Assembly (NCBI GenBank): GCA_038255685.1
Contig: JBBSLC010000030.1
Coordinates: forward strand, 1-23,415
DNA: 23,415 bases
From: CADCSY01 sp038255685
GTDB taxonomy: Bacteria; Actinomycetota; Acidimicrobiia; Acidimicrobiales; CADCSY01
Reading direction: 5' to 3'
Below, one piece after another: positions 1-6,945 of the stretch. The notes under the pieces are model-generated. The model saw nothing but the letters and a program-made list of their open reading frames with translations. It did no database searches and was not told where the DNA came from. Positions within the stretch are counted from its first letter, which is position 1. Every line of letters begins with the position of its first letter. The translations under genes were made by a program, and so were the position numbers.

Positions 1-1
1 C

Positions 2-2251
2 GCGCTGCTGGCGCTCGGCGTCGGCGTCTCGCTGATGAAGGGGGTGCTCGCCGCCGACAAGGGCACGCCAGCGATGATCGAGATCGCCGACGCCATCCAG
101 GAGGGGGCCGGCGCCTACCTGAGCCGCCAGTTCCGCACCATCGCCGTCATCCTCGTGCCGCTCGCCGCCGTGGTCTTCTTCACCTCGACGTCGGTGCTCA
201 AGCCGGACGGGACCGAAGCGCTCAGCTTCGTCGAGTCCGGCCTCTTCCGCACGCTCGCGTTCATCGCTGGCTGCGTGCTCTCCGGCCTCACCGGGTTCAT
301 CGGCATGGGCCTCGCCGTGCGGGGCAACGTCCGCACCGCTGCCGCAGCGAAGACCGGCTCGCTGCCCGCCGCCCTCAAGGTCGCCTTCCGCACCGGTGGC
401 GTCGCCGGCATGTTCACCGTGGGCCTCGGCCTCCTCGGCGCCACCATCGTCATCGCCCTGTTCCAGAACACGAGCTCGGCCATCCTCATCGGCTTCGGCT
501 TCGGTGGGTCGCTGCTCGCCCTGTTCCTGCGCGTCGGCGGCGGCATCTTCACCAAGGCGGCAGACGTCGGCGCCGACCTCGTCGGCAAGGTCGAGGCCGG
601 CATCCCCGAGGACGACAAGCGCAACCCGGCCACCATCGCCGACAACGTCGGCGACAACGTGGGCGACTGCGCCGGGATGGCCGCCGACCTGTTCGAGAGC
701 TACGAGGTCACCCTCGTCGCCTCCATCATCCTCGGCGTCTCCGCCTTCCAGTCCATCGGCGCCAACCCCGCCTACGGCTTCGTCTTCCCGGTCCTGGCTC
801 GCGCCATCGGCGTGCTCGCCTCGATCGTCGGCATCTACTCGGTCAAGGCCAACGCCGGCGACAAGTCGGCCATGGCCCCGATCAACCGCGGCTTCGCCGT
901 GGCGAGCGTCCTCACCATCATCGGCACGGGCGCCGTGGCCCTGCTCTACGTGGGCAACGAGACGGACCAGAACGAGGGATGGAAGGTCTTCGGCGCCGTC
1001 GTCATCGGCCTGATCCTGGCCCAGGTCGTCTCCCGCCTGACCGAGTACTACACGTCGACCGAGACCGCCCCGGTGCGCGACATCGCCGAGGCGGCTCGCA
1101 CCGGCCCGGCCACCACCGTGCTCTCCGGCATCGCGTCGGGGCTCGAGTCGACCGTCTTCGCCATCATCGCCATCGCCCTCGCCCTCGGCGCCGCCATCGG
1201 CCTCGGCGGCGGCAACATCGAGTTCACCTTCTACCTCGTGGCCCTCACCGGCATGGGCATGCTCGCCACCACCGGCATCATCGTGGCCGAGGACACCTTC
1301 GGGCCCGTCTCCGACAACGCGGCGGGCATCGCCGAGATGTCCGGGGAGTTCAGCGGCGAGCCCGAGCGGATCATGGTCAGCCTCGACGCGGTCGGCAACA
1401 CCACCAAGGCCGTCACCAAGGGCTTCGCCATCGGTTCCGCCGTCATCGCCTCGGTCGCCCTGTTTGCCTCCTACATCGAGACGATCGCCGGCGAGACCCT
1501 CAGCCGCCTCGAGCTCGAGGAGCTCGAAGCCGCCGGCCTCAGCGCCTTCGACCTGTTCCCCATCAACGTCGCCGACCCGACGACGTTCATCGGCCTGCTC
1601 ATCGGCGGCTCGGTGGCCTTCCTGTTCAGCTCGCTCGCAATCCGCGCCGTGGGCCGAACCGCCGGCGTCGTCGTCCAGGAGGTCCGTCGCCAGTTCCGGG
1701 AGAAGCCCGGGATCATGGACTACACGGAGAAGCCCGACTACGGACCGGTCATCGACATCTGCACGAAGGCCTCGCTGCGCGAGCTCGCCACGCCCGCCCT
1801 GCTCGCCGTGCTCACCCCGGTCATCGTCGGCTTCGGCATCAACGCCTTCGCCCTCGGTGCGTTCCTCGCGGCCGTCATCCTGACGGGTCAGCTCATGGCC
1901 AACTTCCTCTCGAACTCGGGAGGGGCTTGGGACAACGCCAAGAAGTACATCGAGGATGGGCACGAGGGTGGCAAGGGCTCAGAAGCCCACAAGGCCGCCG
2001 TCATCGGCGACACCGTCGGCGACCCGTTCAAGGACACCGCAGGCCCGGCGCTCAACCCGCTCATCAAGGTGATGAACCTGGTGGCGCTGCTCATCCTCCC
2101 GGCGGTCATCAACCTCCAGGACAACGACCCGGTGCGCCTGACCATCGCCGGCGTCTCGATCCTCGTGCTCATCGGAGCGCTGACGTTCTCCAAGCGCAAG
2201 ACCGACGCCATGGACGAGGGCTTCCCCGTCGCCACCGCCCAGGCGGTCTGA
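2..2251 (+). CDS. hppA: K+-independent H+-translocating membrane pyrophosphatase, 5' end outside window
   Basis: This integral membrane pump hydrolyses cytoplasmic pyrophosphate and exports protons. The frame is open from base 2, and family-like sequence lies upstream of the first ATG (35), so the true N-terminus is outside the window; about 750 codons remain. Numbered from ATG 35, the pyrophosphate/Mg site is DVGADLVGKVE at residues 177-187, followed by the acidic DNVGDNVGDCAGMAADLFE block; a second acidic site (DTVGDPFKDTAGPALNP) lies near the C-terminus. The segment GNTTKAVTKG (from residue 454) carries Lys458 and Thr461 where K+-dependent enzymes have Ala and Gly/Ala, which by family knowledge marks the K+-independent, H+-pumping class. 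Many hydrophobic membrane spans are visible. The kup gene starts 3 nt after the stop, so the two are probably co-transcribed. The promoter is not in the window. Confidence 0.96.
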   Translation, partial: ALLALGVGVSLMKGVLAADKGTPAMIEIADAIQEGAGAYLSRQFRTIAVILVPLAAVVFFTSTSVLKPDGTEALSFVESGLFRTLAFIAGCVLSGLTGFIGMGLAVRGNVRTAAAAKTGSLPAALKVAFRTGGVAGMFTVGLGLLGATIVIALFQNTSSAILIGFGFGGSLLALFLRVGGGIFTKAADVGADLVGKVEAGIPEDDKRNPATIADNVGDNVGDCAGMAADLFESYEVTLVASIILGVSAFQSIGANPAYGFVFPVLARAIGVLASIVGIYSVKANAGDKSAMAPINRGFAVASVLTIIGTGAVALLYVGNETDQNEGWKVFGAVVIGLILAQVVSRLTEYYTSTETAPVRDIAEAARTGPATTVLSGIASGLESTVFAIIAIALALGAAIGLGGGNIEFTFYLVALTGMGMLATTGIIVAEDTFGPVSDNAAGIAEMSGEFSGEPERIMVSLDAVGNTTKAVTKGFAIGSAVIASVALFASYIETIAGETLSRLELEELEAAGLSAFDLFPINVADPTTFIGLLIGGSVAFLFSSLAIRAVGRTAGVVVQEVRRQFREKPGIMDYTEKPDYGPVIDICTKASLRELATPALLAVLTPVIVGFGINAFALGAFLAAVILTGQLMANFLSNSGGAWDNAKKYIEDGHEGGKGSEAHKAAVIGDTVGDPFKDTAGPALNPLIKVMNLVALLILPAVINLQDNDPVRLTIAGVSILVLIGALTFSKRKTDAMDEGFPVATAQAV

Positions 2252-2254
2252 CCG

Positions 2255-4192
2255 GTGGCCGGGCAGGCGGCGGTCGCCCCGGCCACGGCGGGCGGCGGCC
2301 CGGCCGCGCCTCCCGCCGGGCACCACGGCACGAGGTCGATGACGGCGCTCACCCTCGGCGCCCTCGGGATCGTCTTCGGCGACATCGGGACGAGCCCGCT
2401 CTACGCGCTCCGAGAGACCTTCAGGGGCCACGGCCACGAGATCGCGGTGAACACCGACAACGTGCTCGGGGTGCTCTCGCTCATCCTGTGGTCGCTCGTC
2501 GTCATCATCAGCGTGAAGTACCTGCTGTTCGTGATGCGGGCCGACAACGGCGGCGAAGGTGGGATCCTCGCCCTCACGTCGCTCGTCCGGCCGAGCGAGA
2601 AGCGGGGCCGGCGCTGGGTGCTCATCCTCCTCGGACTGTTCGGGACCGCCCTGCTCTACGGCGACGGCGTGATCACGCCGGCCATCTCGGTCCTCGCCGC
2701 CGTGGAGGGGACCGGCGAGGTGACCGAGCGCCTGGACGGCTTCGCCGTGCCGATCGCCGTGGTGATCCTCATCGCGCTCTTCTCCATCCAGCGCAAGGGG
2801 ACGGCGACGATCGGCAGGCTCTTCGGTCCGGTCATGATCACCTGGTTCGCCACCCTCGCCGTGCTCGGCGTCTCCCACCTGATCGACGAGCCCGGCGTGC
2901 TGCTCGCCGTCAACCCGGTGCACGGCCTCCGGTTCTTCGCTGCCAACGGGTTCGACAGCTTCCTCGCCCTCGGTTCGGTCTTCCTCGTCGTCACCGGCGG
3001 CGAGGCGCTCTACGCCGACATGGGCCACTTCGGGCGAGCACCGATCTCGCGCGGCTGGTTCGCAGTAGCGCTGCCTGCCCTCGCCCTCAACTACTTCGGC
3101 CAGGGCGCGCTGCTGCTGAGCGAGCCCGCAGCGATCGAGTCGCCCTTCTACCGGATGGCCCCGAGCTGGGGGTTGGTCCCCCTCGTCGTGCTGGCCACCT
3201 GCGCGACCGTGATCGCCAGCCAGGCGCTCATCTCCGGCGTCTTCTCCCTCACGATGCAGGCGATCCAGCTCGGGTACGCACCCCGGCACAAGATCGCTCA
3301 CACCTCGGCGGCCTCCTCGGGCCAGATCTACATCCCGGCGGTGAACTGGGCGCTGATGGCTGCCTGCGTCGCCGTCGTCATCGGCTTCGGCTCGTCTGCG
3401 AACCTCGCAGCGGCGTACGGCGTGGCAGTGACCTCGACGATGGTCATCACCACGATGCTGCTCTACGTCGTGCTGCGGGAGCGGTTCGGGTGGCGGGCAG
3501 GCACCGCTGGTGCGCTGTGCGCCGCCTTCGGCGTGGTCGACGTGGCGTTCTTCGCAGCGAACGTGCTCAAGATCCCTGCCGGCGGATGGTTCCCGCTCGT
3601 GATCGCTGGCGGTGTCTTCACCATGATGACGACGTGGCGCACCGGCCGCCGGCTCGTGGGCGACCGCATCCGGCGAGGACAGGTGCCGCTCGACCAGTTC
3701 TTCGGCAGCCTCGATCGATCGCCGGTTCGGCCCCAGGTCGTCCCCGGGACCGCCGTCTACCTCTTCTCGACCCCCGACGTCACGCCCTCGGCGTTGCTCT
3801 CCAACGTCCGCCACAACAACGCCTTGCACCGCCACACCATCATCCTCTCCATCAAGACGCTGGAGACGCCACGCGTCCTGCCGGCGAGGAGAGCCGTCGT
3901 CACCCACGTGACCGAGGGGGTCGACCAGGTCGTGCTCCATTACGGGTTCATGGAGGAGCCCGACGTGATGCGCGGGCTCACCGAGGGAGCAGCGGGACGG
4001 CTGGGCATCGACGGCACGAACGCCTCGTTCTTCCTCGGTGCCGAGGCGCTCGTGGTGACGAGGCGAGCCGGCATGGCCCTGTGGCGTGAGCACCTGTTCG
4101 CCCTGCTGAGCCGCAACGCCACGCCCGCTGCTCGGTCGTTCGGCCTGCCGCCCGACCGCACCGTGACCCTCGGCCAGCAGGTCATCCTCTAG
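2255..4192 (+). CDS. kup: Kup/KUP-family low-affinity potassium transporter
   Basis: A 645-residue polytopic protein of the KUP (HAK/KT) family, expected to bring K+ into the cell by H+ symport. The family signature GDIGTSPLYAL is in the first membrane segment, and about 12 hydrophobic spans follow up to roughly residue 460. The hydrophilic C-terminal domain ends in the family-typical region LFALLSRNA...FGLPPDRTVTLGQQV. The start used is GTG 2255, three bases after the hppA stop, with a weak AGGCGG upstream inside hppA. ATG 2339 is an in-frame alternative that would remove a 28-residue Ala/Gly/Pro-rich extension of doubtful value. Coupling to a proton-pumping pyrophosphatase makes sense because Kup consumes the proton gradient. 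No c-di-AMP riboswitch or other regulator is visible in the 3-nt gap. Confidence 0.95.
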   Translation: MAGQAAVAPATAGGGPAAPPAGHHGTRSMTALTLGALGIVFGDIGTSPLYALRETFRGHGHEIAVNTDNVLGVLSLILWSLVVIISVKYLLFVMRADNGGEGGILALTSLVRPSEKRGRRWVLILLGLFGTALLYGDGVITPAISVLAAVEGTGEVTERLDGFAVPIAVVILIALFSIQRKGTATIGRLFGPVMITWFATLAVLGVSHLIDEPGVLLAVNPVHGLRFFAANGFDSFLALGSVFLVVTGGEALYADMGHFGRAPISRGWFAVALPALALNYFGQGALLLSEPAAIESPFYRMAPSWGLVPLVVLATCATVIASQALISGVFSLTMQAIQLGYAPRHKIAHTSAASSGQIYIPAVNWALMAACVAVVIGFGSSANLAAAYGVAVTSTMVITTMLLYVVLRERFGWRAGTAGALCAAFGVVDVAFFAANVLKIPAGGWFPLVIAGGVFTMMTTWRTGRRLVGDRIRRGQVPLDQFFGSLDRSPVRPQVVPGTAVYLFSTPDVTPSALLSNVRHNNALHRHTIILSIKTLETPRVLPARRAVVTHVTEGVDQVVLHYGFMEEPDVMRGLTEGAAGRLGIDGTNASFFLGAEALVVTRRAGMALWREHLFALLSRNATPAARSFGLPPDRTVTLGQQVIL

Positions 4193-4203
4193 TGGGGAGG
4201 CGC

Positions 4204-4209
4204 TACAGT
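4204..4209 (+). promoter_or_regulatory. Probable -10 box of tRNA-Gly
   Basis: TACAGT fits the actinobacterial TANNNT -10 pattern and ends 11 nt before the mature tRNA 5' end. That allows a short 5' leader. No convincing -35 box was found, as this position overlaps the end of kup and its trailing bases. Confidence 0.4.
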
Positions 4210-4220
4210 CGGTCGTCCTC

Positions 4221-4294
4221 GCGGGCGTAGCTCAATGGCAGAGCTCCTGCTTCCCAAGCAGGTGACGGGGGTTCGATTCCCCTCGCCCGCTCCA
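4221..4294 (+). tRNA. tRNA-Gly (anticodon CCC)
   Basis: A 74-nt cloverleaf can be drawn by eye. The acceptor stem is GCGGGCG (4221-4227) with CGCCCGC (4284-4290), discriminator T 4291 and an encoded CCA at 4292-4294. The anticodon stem is CCTGC/GCAGG around the 7-nt loop TTCCCAA, with CCC at 4253-4255. The T-arm contains the canonical GGTTCGATTCC block. CCC reads the GGG glycine codon. The gene is intact, but its 3' part (from 4257) serves as the attachment core of an integrated element; the second copy is at 6071-6109. Confidence 0.97.
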
Positions 4295-4295
4295 C
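4257..4295 (+). repeat. attL-type core within tRNA-Gly 3' half
   Basis: The 39-bp sequence from the last anticodon-loop base through the T-arm, acceptor strand, CCA and one following C is repeated identically at 6071-6109. This copy keeps the tRNA gene functional. Confidence 0.9.
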
Positions 4296-4793
4296 ACGAA
4301 ACCGCAGGTCAGAGCCTCGTACGGCCTCCGTTGACGGCTCGGCGCAGGTCGGCGCGACCTCCACGTGACTGAACCGTGACCGAACGGCTCAACCCCGTCC
4401 GGCACGATCGACCACGGATCAGCACGTTGCGCGCGAGTTCGCGGGCGCTGGACGACCCGCCCGCAGGTGGAACTTGGAGGCCGGGACAGACGTTGGGACA
4501 GCCGCCGTCAGGCGGGTCCGATCCGGATGGCGGGTGTCGGGAGCGGCTCGTGGAGCGGCCGTCGCCGGGTTGCACTGCTCAGGAGGAGCAGACGTGCGCG
4601 AGGCACCGCTCGCCGACGCCGTCGAGGCGGACGGTGAAGTGCGGCCAGCGGAATGGCGGAAGCGGATCGAATCCCGAGGCGTCGAGATGCCCCACCGTCG
4701 GCTGGCGCACGGCCCGGTAGGACGCGAAGCGTCGGATCGACGCGTCCATCGACGCGACCCGAGCGGTGAGGAGTGCCGCTCACGTCCGAGCCA
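4296..4793. other. Element DNA with no confident gene
   Basis: Roughly 500 bases between the left attachment core and the vapB promoter. The frames that stay open show no recognisable domain, no good ribosome binding site and weak codon bias. I looked on the minus strand for the missing N-terminal half of the integrase and saw nothing like it. A 9-bp direct repeat ATCGACGCG occurs at 4736-4744 and 4748-4756. One short minus-strand ORF (4749-4579) with coding-like codon use is listed separately. Confidence 0.5.
4579..4749 (-). CDS. Possible small ORF of unknown function (56 aa)
   Basis: ATG at 4749 runs to TGA at 4581-4579. Most codons end in G or C, as in real genes of this genome, and the peptide has a plausible globular composition near its end (FRWPHFTVRLDG). 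There is no clear Shine-Dalgarno sequence and I recognise no family. It reads away from vapB, so it could be an element gene sharing the AT-rich control region, or the truncated end of something larger; an in-frame stop at 4782-4780 limits any upstream extension. It could equally be chance in GC-rich DNA. Confidence 0.2.
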   Translation of the reverse strand: MDASIRRFASYRAVRQPTVGHLDASGFDPLPPFRWPHFTVRLDGVGERCLAHVCSS

Positions 4794-4815
4794 AGTTATA
4801 CTGATCAGTATGACT
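4794..4815. promoter_or_regulatory. vapBC promoter and palindromic operator overlapping the start codon
   Basis: The perfect 14-bp palindrome ATACTGATCAGTAT (4798-4811) extends to a 22-bp palindrome with a single mismatched pair. It is strikingly AT-rich for this genome. TATACT at 4797-4802 is a good -10 box, placing the transcription start at about 4810, which is the A of the vapB ATG. The transcript is therefore probably leaderless, and a repressor on the palindrome would cover the -10 box, the transcription start and the start codon. Autoregulation by the antitoxin complex is the family norm. Confidence 0.65.
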
Positions 4816-5040
4816 TACCGGGTCGGGCCCAAGGGACAAGTCGTGATCCCGAAGGATTTGCGTGACGAGCTCGGTATCGAGCCAGGCGACGAAGTCAGCT
4901 TCTGGCGTCACGAAGATCATGTCGCTCTCCGTCCGGCCAGCGGACGTCGACCGCTGCGGGGTCGGTTCCGCGACTCGACGCTGACCGAGGAGCTCGAGCG
5001 CGACCGAGCCGCTGATCGGGCCCGAGACACGGCAACGTGA
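4810..5040 (+). CDS. vapB: VapB-like antitoxin, AbrB/SpoVT fold
   Basis: A 76-residue protein. Its N-terminal half (about residues 3-45) has the swapped-hairpin AbrB/MazE-type DNA-binding signature: VGPKGQVVIPKDLRDELGIEPGDEVSFW. The C-terminal, charged, Arg/Glu/Asp-rich tail is the usual toxin-neutralising segment. ATG 4810 was chosen because the domain starts directly after it and because it coincides with the predicted transcription start; in-frame sequence upstream to 4474 does not look coding. Its stop overlaps the toxin start by 4 nt (GTGA), so translation is coupled. It probably represses its own promoter with VapC by binding the palindrome at 4794-4815. Confidence 0.85.
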   Translation: MTYRVGPKGQVVIPKDLRDELGIEPGDEVSFWRHEDHVALRPASGRRPLRGRFRDSTLTEELERDRAADRARDTAT

Positions 5041-5432
5041 CGGTCGTCCTCGACTCGTGGTCGGTGCTCCGCTACCTGGAGGACTCCGGCCCAGCCGCTC
5101 AGCTCGTCGCCGAGCTTCTGGAGAGCGAGAAGCCACTGATGTCGTGGATCAACCTTGGCGAAGTTCACTACGTCCTTCGGCGGACCCATGGCGAAGACGA
5201 TGCCGCCGAGACGGTGAGAGATCTCCGAGGTGTGATCGACGCTCGACTCCCCGACGAGCGCCTTGTGCTCGACGCCGCCCGGATCAAGGCGGATCACCCG
5301 ATGGCCTACGCCGACGCGTTCGCAGCGGCGCTCACCATCGCCCAGGACGCGACCCTGTGGACTGGAGACCCTGAACTCCTCCTCGCCGATGCGGCGTGGC
5401 GATGGCGAGATCTGCGAAGCCAGCCAGCCTGA
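5037..5432 (+). CDS. vapC: VapC-like PIN-domain ribonuclease toxin
   Basis: A 131-residue PIN-domain protein, the usual size for VapC toxins, which are Mg2+-dependent RNases acting on tRNA or rRNA. The acidic active-site residues are all in place: Asp6 (VVLDS), Glu42 (NLGEVHY), Asp93 (AYADAFAAA) and Asp111 (TGDPE). The toxin therefore looks intact and active. It starts at GTG 5037, overlapping vapB by 4 nt, in the standard antitoxin-first order. The pair is the only undamaged gene content inside the integrated element. The RNA target cannot be read from sequence. Confidence 0.88.
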   Translation: MTVVLDSWSVLRYLEDSGPAAQLVAELLESEKPLMSWINLGEVHYVLRRTHGEDDAAETVRDLRGVIDARLPDERLVLDAARIKADHPMAYADAFAAALTIAQDATLWTGDPELLLADAAWRWRDLRSQPA

Positions 5433-5564
5433 AGGCCGCCGATTCGTGCCGATCGCTGCCGCCCGTGGACGCGGACCACCACCACGGCATCCGATGGCGG
5501 TCGCTTGTCACGCAGGAGCGGCCGCAGCTCGTCGCGAGCTGGTAGGTCGCTCACGTCGTCCGCT

Positions 5565-5581
5565 CCCGGCCTGCGGCCGGG
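5565..5581. terminator. GC-rich hairpin between vapC and the integrase remnant
   Basis: CCCGGCC - TGC - GGCCGGG forms a perfect 7-bp stem with a 3-nt loop in the convergent gap between vapC (+) and the integrase remnant (-). There is no T-tract on either side, so it may be only a weak, possibly bidirectional, terminator. Confidence 0.3.
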
Positions 5582-5600
5582 CAAGGATTGCTGGGCTCGC

Positions 5601-6070
5601 TCATGCGTCCAGGACGCTGTATCGGAACCGGACCACGTTGCTGTCGGGCTCTCCCGCTTGCTGCGCTGCGGCGAGGATGCGGTCGATGCCGTCGGCGATG
5701 GCCTCGTCGCGCTCCGCCGTGGCGAGCTGGTACCGGAGCGCGGCGCGGGGGCTGGCGTGGCCGAGCCGGTACATCAGCTCCTTGGTGCTCGCCCCTGTCG
5801 CTGCCGCCATCGTGGCGGAGGTCGTGCAGCCGCACGCCCTCGAGCCCGAGCGCGCGCCGAGCTCGGGTCCAGTCCGCCTGCCAGACGGCCACCCGGACCG
5901 GCCCGCCGAGCGCCCCGGCGAAGATCGGCGCGCCCGGCTCTGGCGCAACCCACATTTCCAGGTGCGCCTCAATCTCGGGGATCAGTCGGGCAGGGAGCAC
6001 GAGGGTCCGCCGACCGGCGTCGGTCTTCGTTGGACCGAGGTGACTGCCGCCCTTCGTCTCCTGCCGCTGC
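5601..6070 (-). pseudogene. Tyrosine recombinase (phage-type integrase), C-terminal fragment with a frameshift
   Basis: Read on the minus strand, integrase similarity starts at the edge of the right att core and continues through GPTKTDAGRRTLVLP and a catalytic-domain stretch ending in LHDLRH (box II His and Arg). The frame then changes at about 5825-5815 and continues as AAATGASTKELMYRLGHASPRAALRYQ, which holds the LGH motif and the Tyr nucleophile, ending at 5601. About 155 residues of an expected 350-400 remain; the N-terminal DNA-binding domains and the first catalytic Arg are lost. Relatives usually read DLRHTGAT at the shift, so a deletion of about 11 nt between short CGCCAC repeats would explain it (inference). 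The gene cannot make an active recombinase. Confidence 0.85.
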
Positions 6071-6109
6071 AGCAGGTGACGGGGGTTCGATTCCCCTCGC
6101 CCGCTCCAC
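6071..6109 (+). repeat. attR-type core (second copy of tRNA-Gly 3' end)
   Basis: Identical over 39 bp to 4257-4295. Sequence on either side differs from the tRNA copy (C against A on the left, C against A on the right), which defines the repeat limits. It lies 19 bp beyond the stop of the neighbouring minus-strand chromosomal gene and directly abuts the truncated integrase. Confidence 0.9.
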
Positions 6110-6127
6110 CATCCACCGTCGGCCGGC

Positions 6128-6814
6128 TCACTCCACGAGGGGGGTGGTCCTCGCCGGCAGCAGGCTGACGTGGCCGATGCCCGCCTCGGTGGCACCCTCC
6201 CAGGTCCACGCCGCCACCTGCTCGGGGCTGCGGCGGCCGGTCATGGCCCGCCACAGCTCGAAGCGCTCGGCCGAGACAGTCGCCGTCGGCTCGCCCTTGC
6301 CGGCGACGGTGGTGCCCGAGGGCGTGCGCAGCTCGATGGCACCGGCGTCGTAGCCGTCACGGATCTGGCCGAGGACGTCGGTCGCCCACCCCCAGCCGAT
6401 CTCGAAGGCATCGCTGTTGCGAGCGCCGGGCTGGTCGAGGGCGCCGCGCAGGTCGTGCTCGTGGGTGGCGGCGTCGAACACCGACTGCGCAGCCCGGAAG
6501 GCATCGATGCTCCCGAGCGCCTCGGCGAAGGTGTCAGATCCGGCCTCCCACTCGGCGAGCAGCTCGTCGATGCTGCGGCCACGGCGGGCCTCGACCTGCG
6601 CAGCCGTCCACGGGTCGCTCCCCGCACCTTCGAGGGTGCCGGCGGCAACGTCGACGCTCACGCCGACGACGTGCGCGAGCAGGTCACGGACACGCCAGTC
6701 GGGACAGGCGGGCACGGGCGAGTCGGCGGTGGCCTCGTCCATGTCTCGCGCGAGCTCGCTCATGCGCTGCTGCACCCCGCGGTAGGCGGTGATGATCTCG
6801 TCGTTGGTCCCCAC
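6128..6814 (-). CDS. Maleylpyruvate isomerase/mycothiol-dependent (MDMPI, DinB-like) family protein
   Basis: A 228-residue protein of the TIGR03083/MDMPI family, a four-helix DinB-like metalloprotein fold common in mycothiol-making actinobacteria. The N-terminal domain has CPDWRVRDLLAHVVG with His48, and Asp114-x3-His118 (DAATHEHD), matching the spacing of the three metal ligands of the mycothiol-dependent isomerase. The C-terminal domain contains the typical VSAERFELWRAMTGRRS stretch. GTG 6814 is chosen as start because AGGAAGGA lies about 5 nt upstream; the longer ORF to 6883 lacks support. Its substrate is unknown, as most members of this family are uncharacterised. It is divergent from the oxidoreductase gene at 6946 and ends 19 nt from the right att core. 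Confidence 0.85.
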   Translation of the reverse strand: MGTNDEIITAYRGVQQRMSELARDMDEATADSPVPACPDWRVRDLLAHVVGVSVDVAAGTLEGAGSDPWTAAQVEARRGRSIDELLAEWEAGSDTFAEALGSIDAFRAAQSVFDAATHEHDLRGALDQPGARNSDAFEIGWGWATDVLGQIRDGYDAGAIELRTPSGTTVAGKGEPTATVSAERFELWRAMTGRRSPEQVAAWTWEGATEAGIGHVSLLPARTTPLVE

Positions 6815-6892
6815 GTCGTCCTTCCTCGCGAGCCGCACGGCCCGACGGCACAGTGGATCACGAACTGCGTGGCTCCCGAGCACGAGAGGGTG

Positions 6893-6905
6893 CCCCCCCC
6901 CCCCC
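6893..6905 (+). repeat. Homopolymer of 13 C in a divergent promoter region
   Basis: An uninterrupted run of 13 C lies between the divergent MDMPI-like gene (starts 6814, -) and the oxidoreductase gene (starts 6946, +). It sits 28 bases upstream of the TAGGGT box. Such tracts change length by slippage. Confidence 0.9.
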
Positions 6906-6933
6906 GACAGCGTCGGTGCCAGCCGGGCTCGCG

Positions 6934-6939
6934 TAGGGT
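6934..6939 (+). promoter_or_regulatory. Probable -10 box for a leaderless transcript of the oxidoreductase gene
   Basis: TAGGGT (TANNNT pattern) is followed by exactly 6 bases and then ATG 6946. No Shine-Dalgarno sequence fits. This spacing puts the transcription start on, or next to, the start codon. Confidence 0.45.
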
Positions 6940-6945
6940 CCGTCG

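Larger units (their letters stand above)
4257..6109. mobile_element. Small, decayed integrated element in the tRNA-Gly gene
   Basis: A segment of about 1.8 kb is bounded by two perfect 39-bp direct repeats, one inside the intact tRNA-Gly 3' half and one alone at 6071-6109. This is the classic footprint of tyrosine-integrase insertion at a tRNA 3' end. Inside are a VapBC-type toxin-antitoxin pair and a C-terminal fragment of a tyrosine integrase that also carries a frameshift. No replication, transfer or structural genes are visible, so this is a remnant or a satellite rather than a whole prophage or ICE. Without its integrase N-terminus it should be unable to excise unaided. The toxin-antitoxin pair may be what has kept it in the chromosome (inference). 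Confidence 0.85.

Noticed and set aside
979..4089. Very long ORF of about 1036 codons overlapping hppA and kup in another frame
   Set aside because: Arg/His/Pro/Gly-rich low-complexity product typical of shadow frames in GC-rich DNA; hppA and kup are unmistakable in their own frames.
4376..4720. Plus-strand ORF of 114 codons after tRNA-Gly
   Set aside because: Composition is low-complexity, there is no ribosome site, and it has no recognisable homology.
4736..4756. 9-bp direct repeat ATCGACGCG twice with a 3-bp spacer
   Set aside because: Too short and too few copies to call an iteron or operator in GC-rich DNA.
4296..4793. Missing N-terminal half of the integrase next to attL
   Set aside because: An attP inside int would place it here on the minus strand, but no integrase-like SAM-binding domain or catalytic Arg motif can be read in any frame.
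5306..5584. Minus-strand ORF overlapping vapC and the following gap
   Set aside because: No domain, mixed codon bias, and most of it is antisense to the well-supported vapC.
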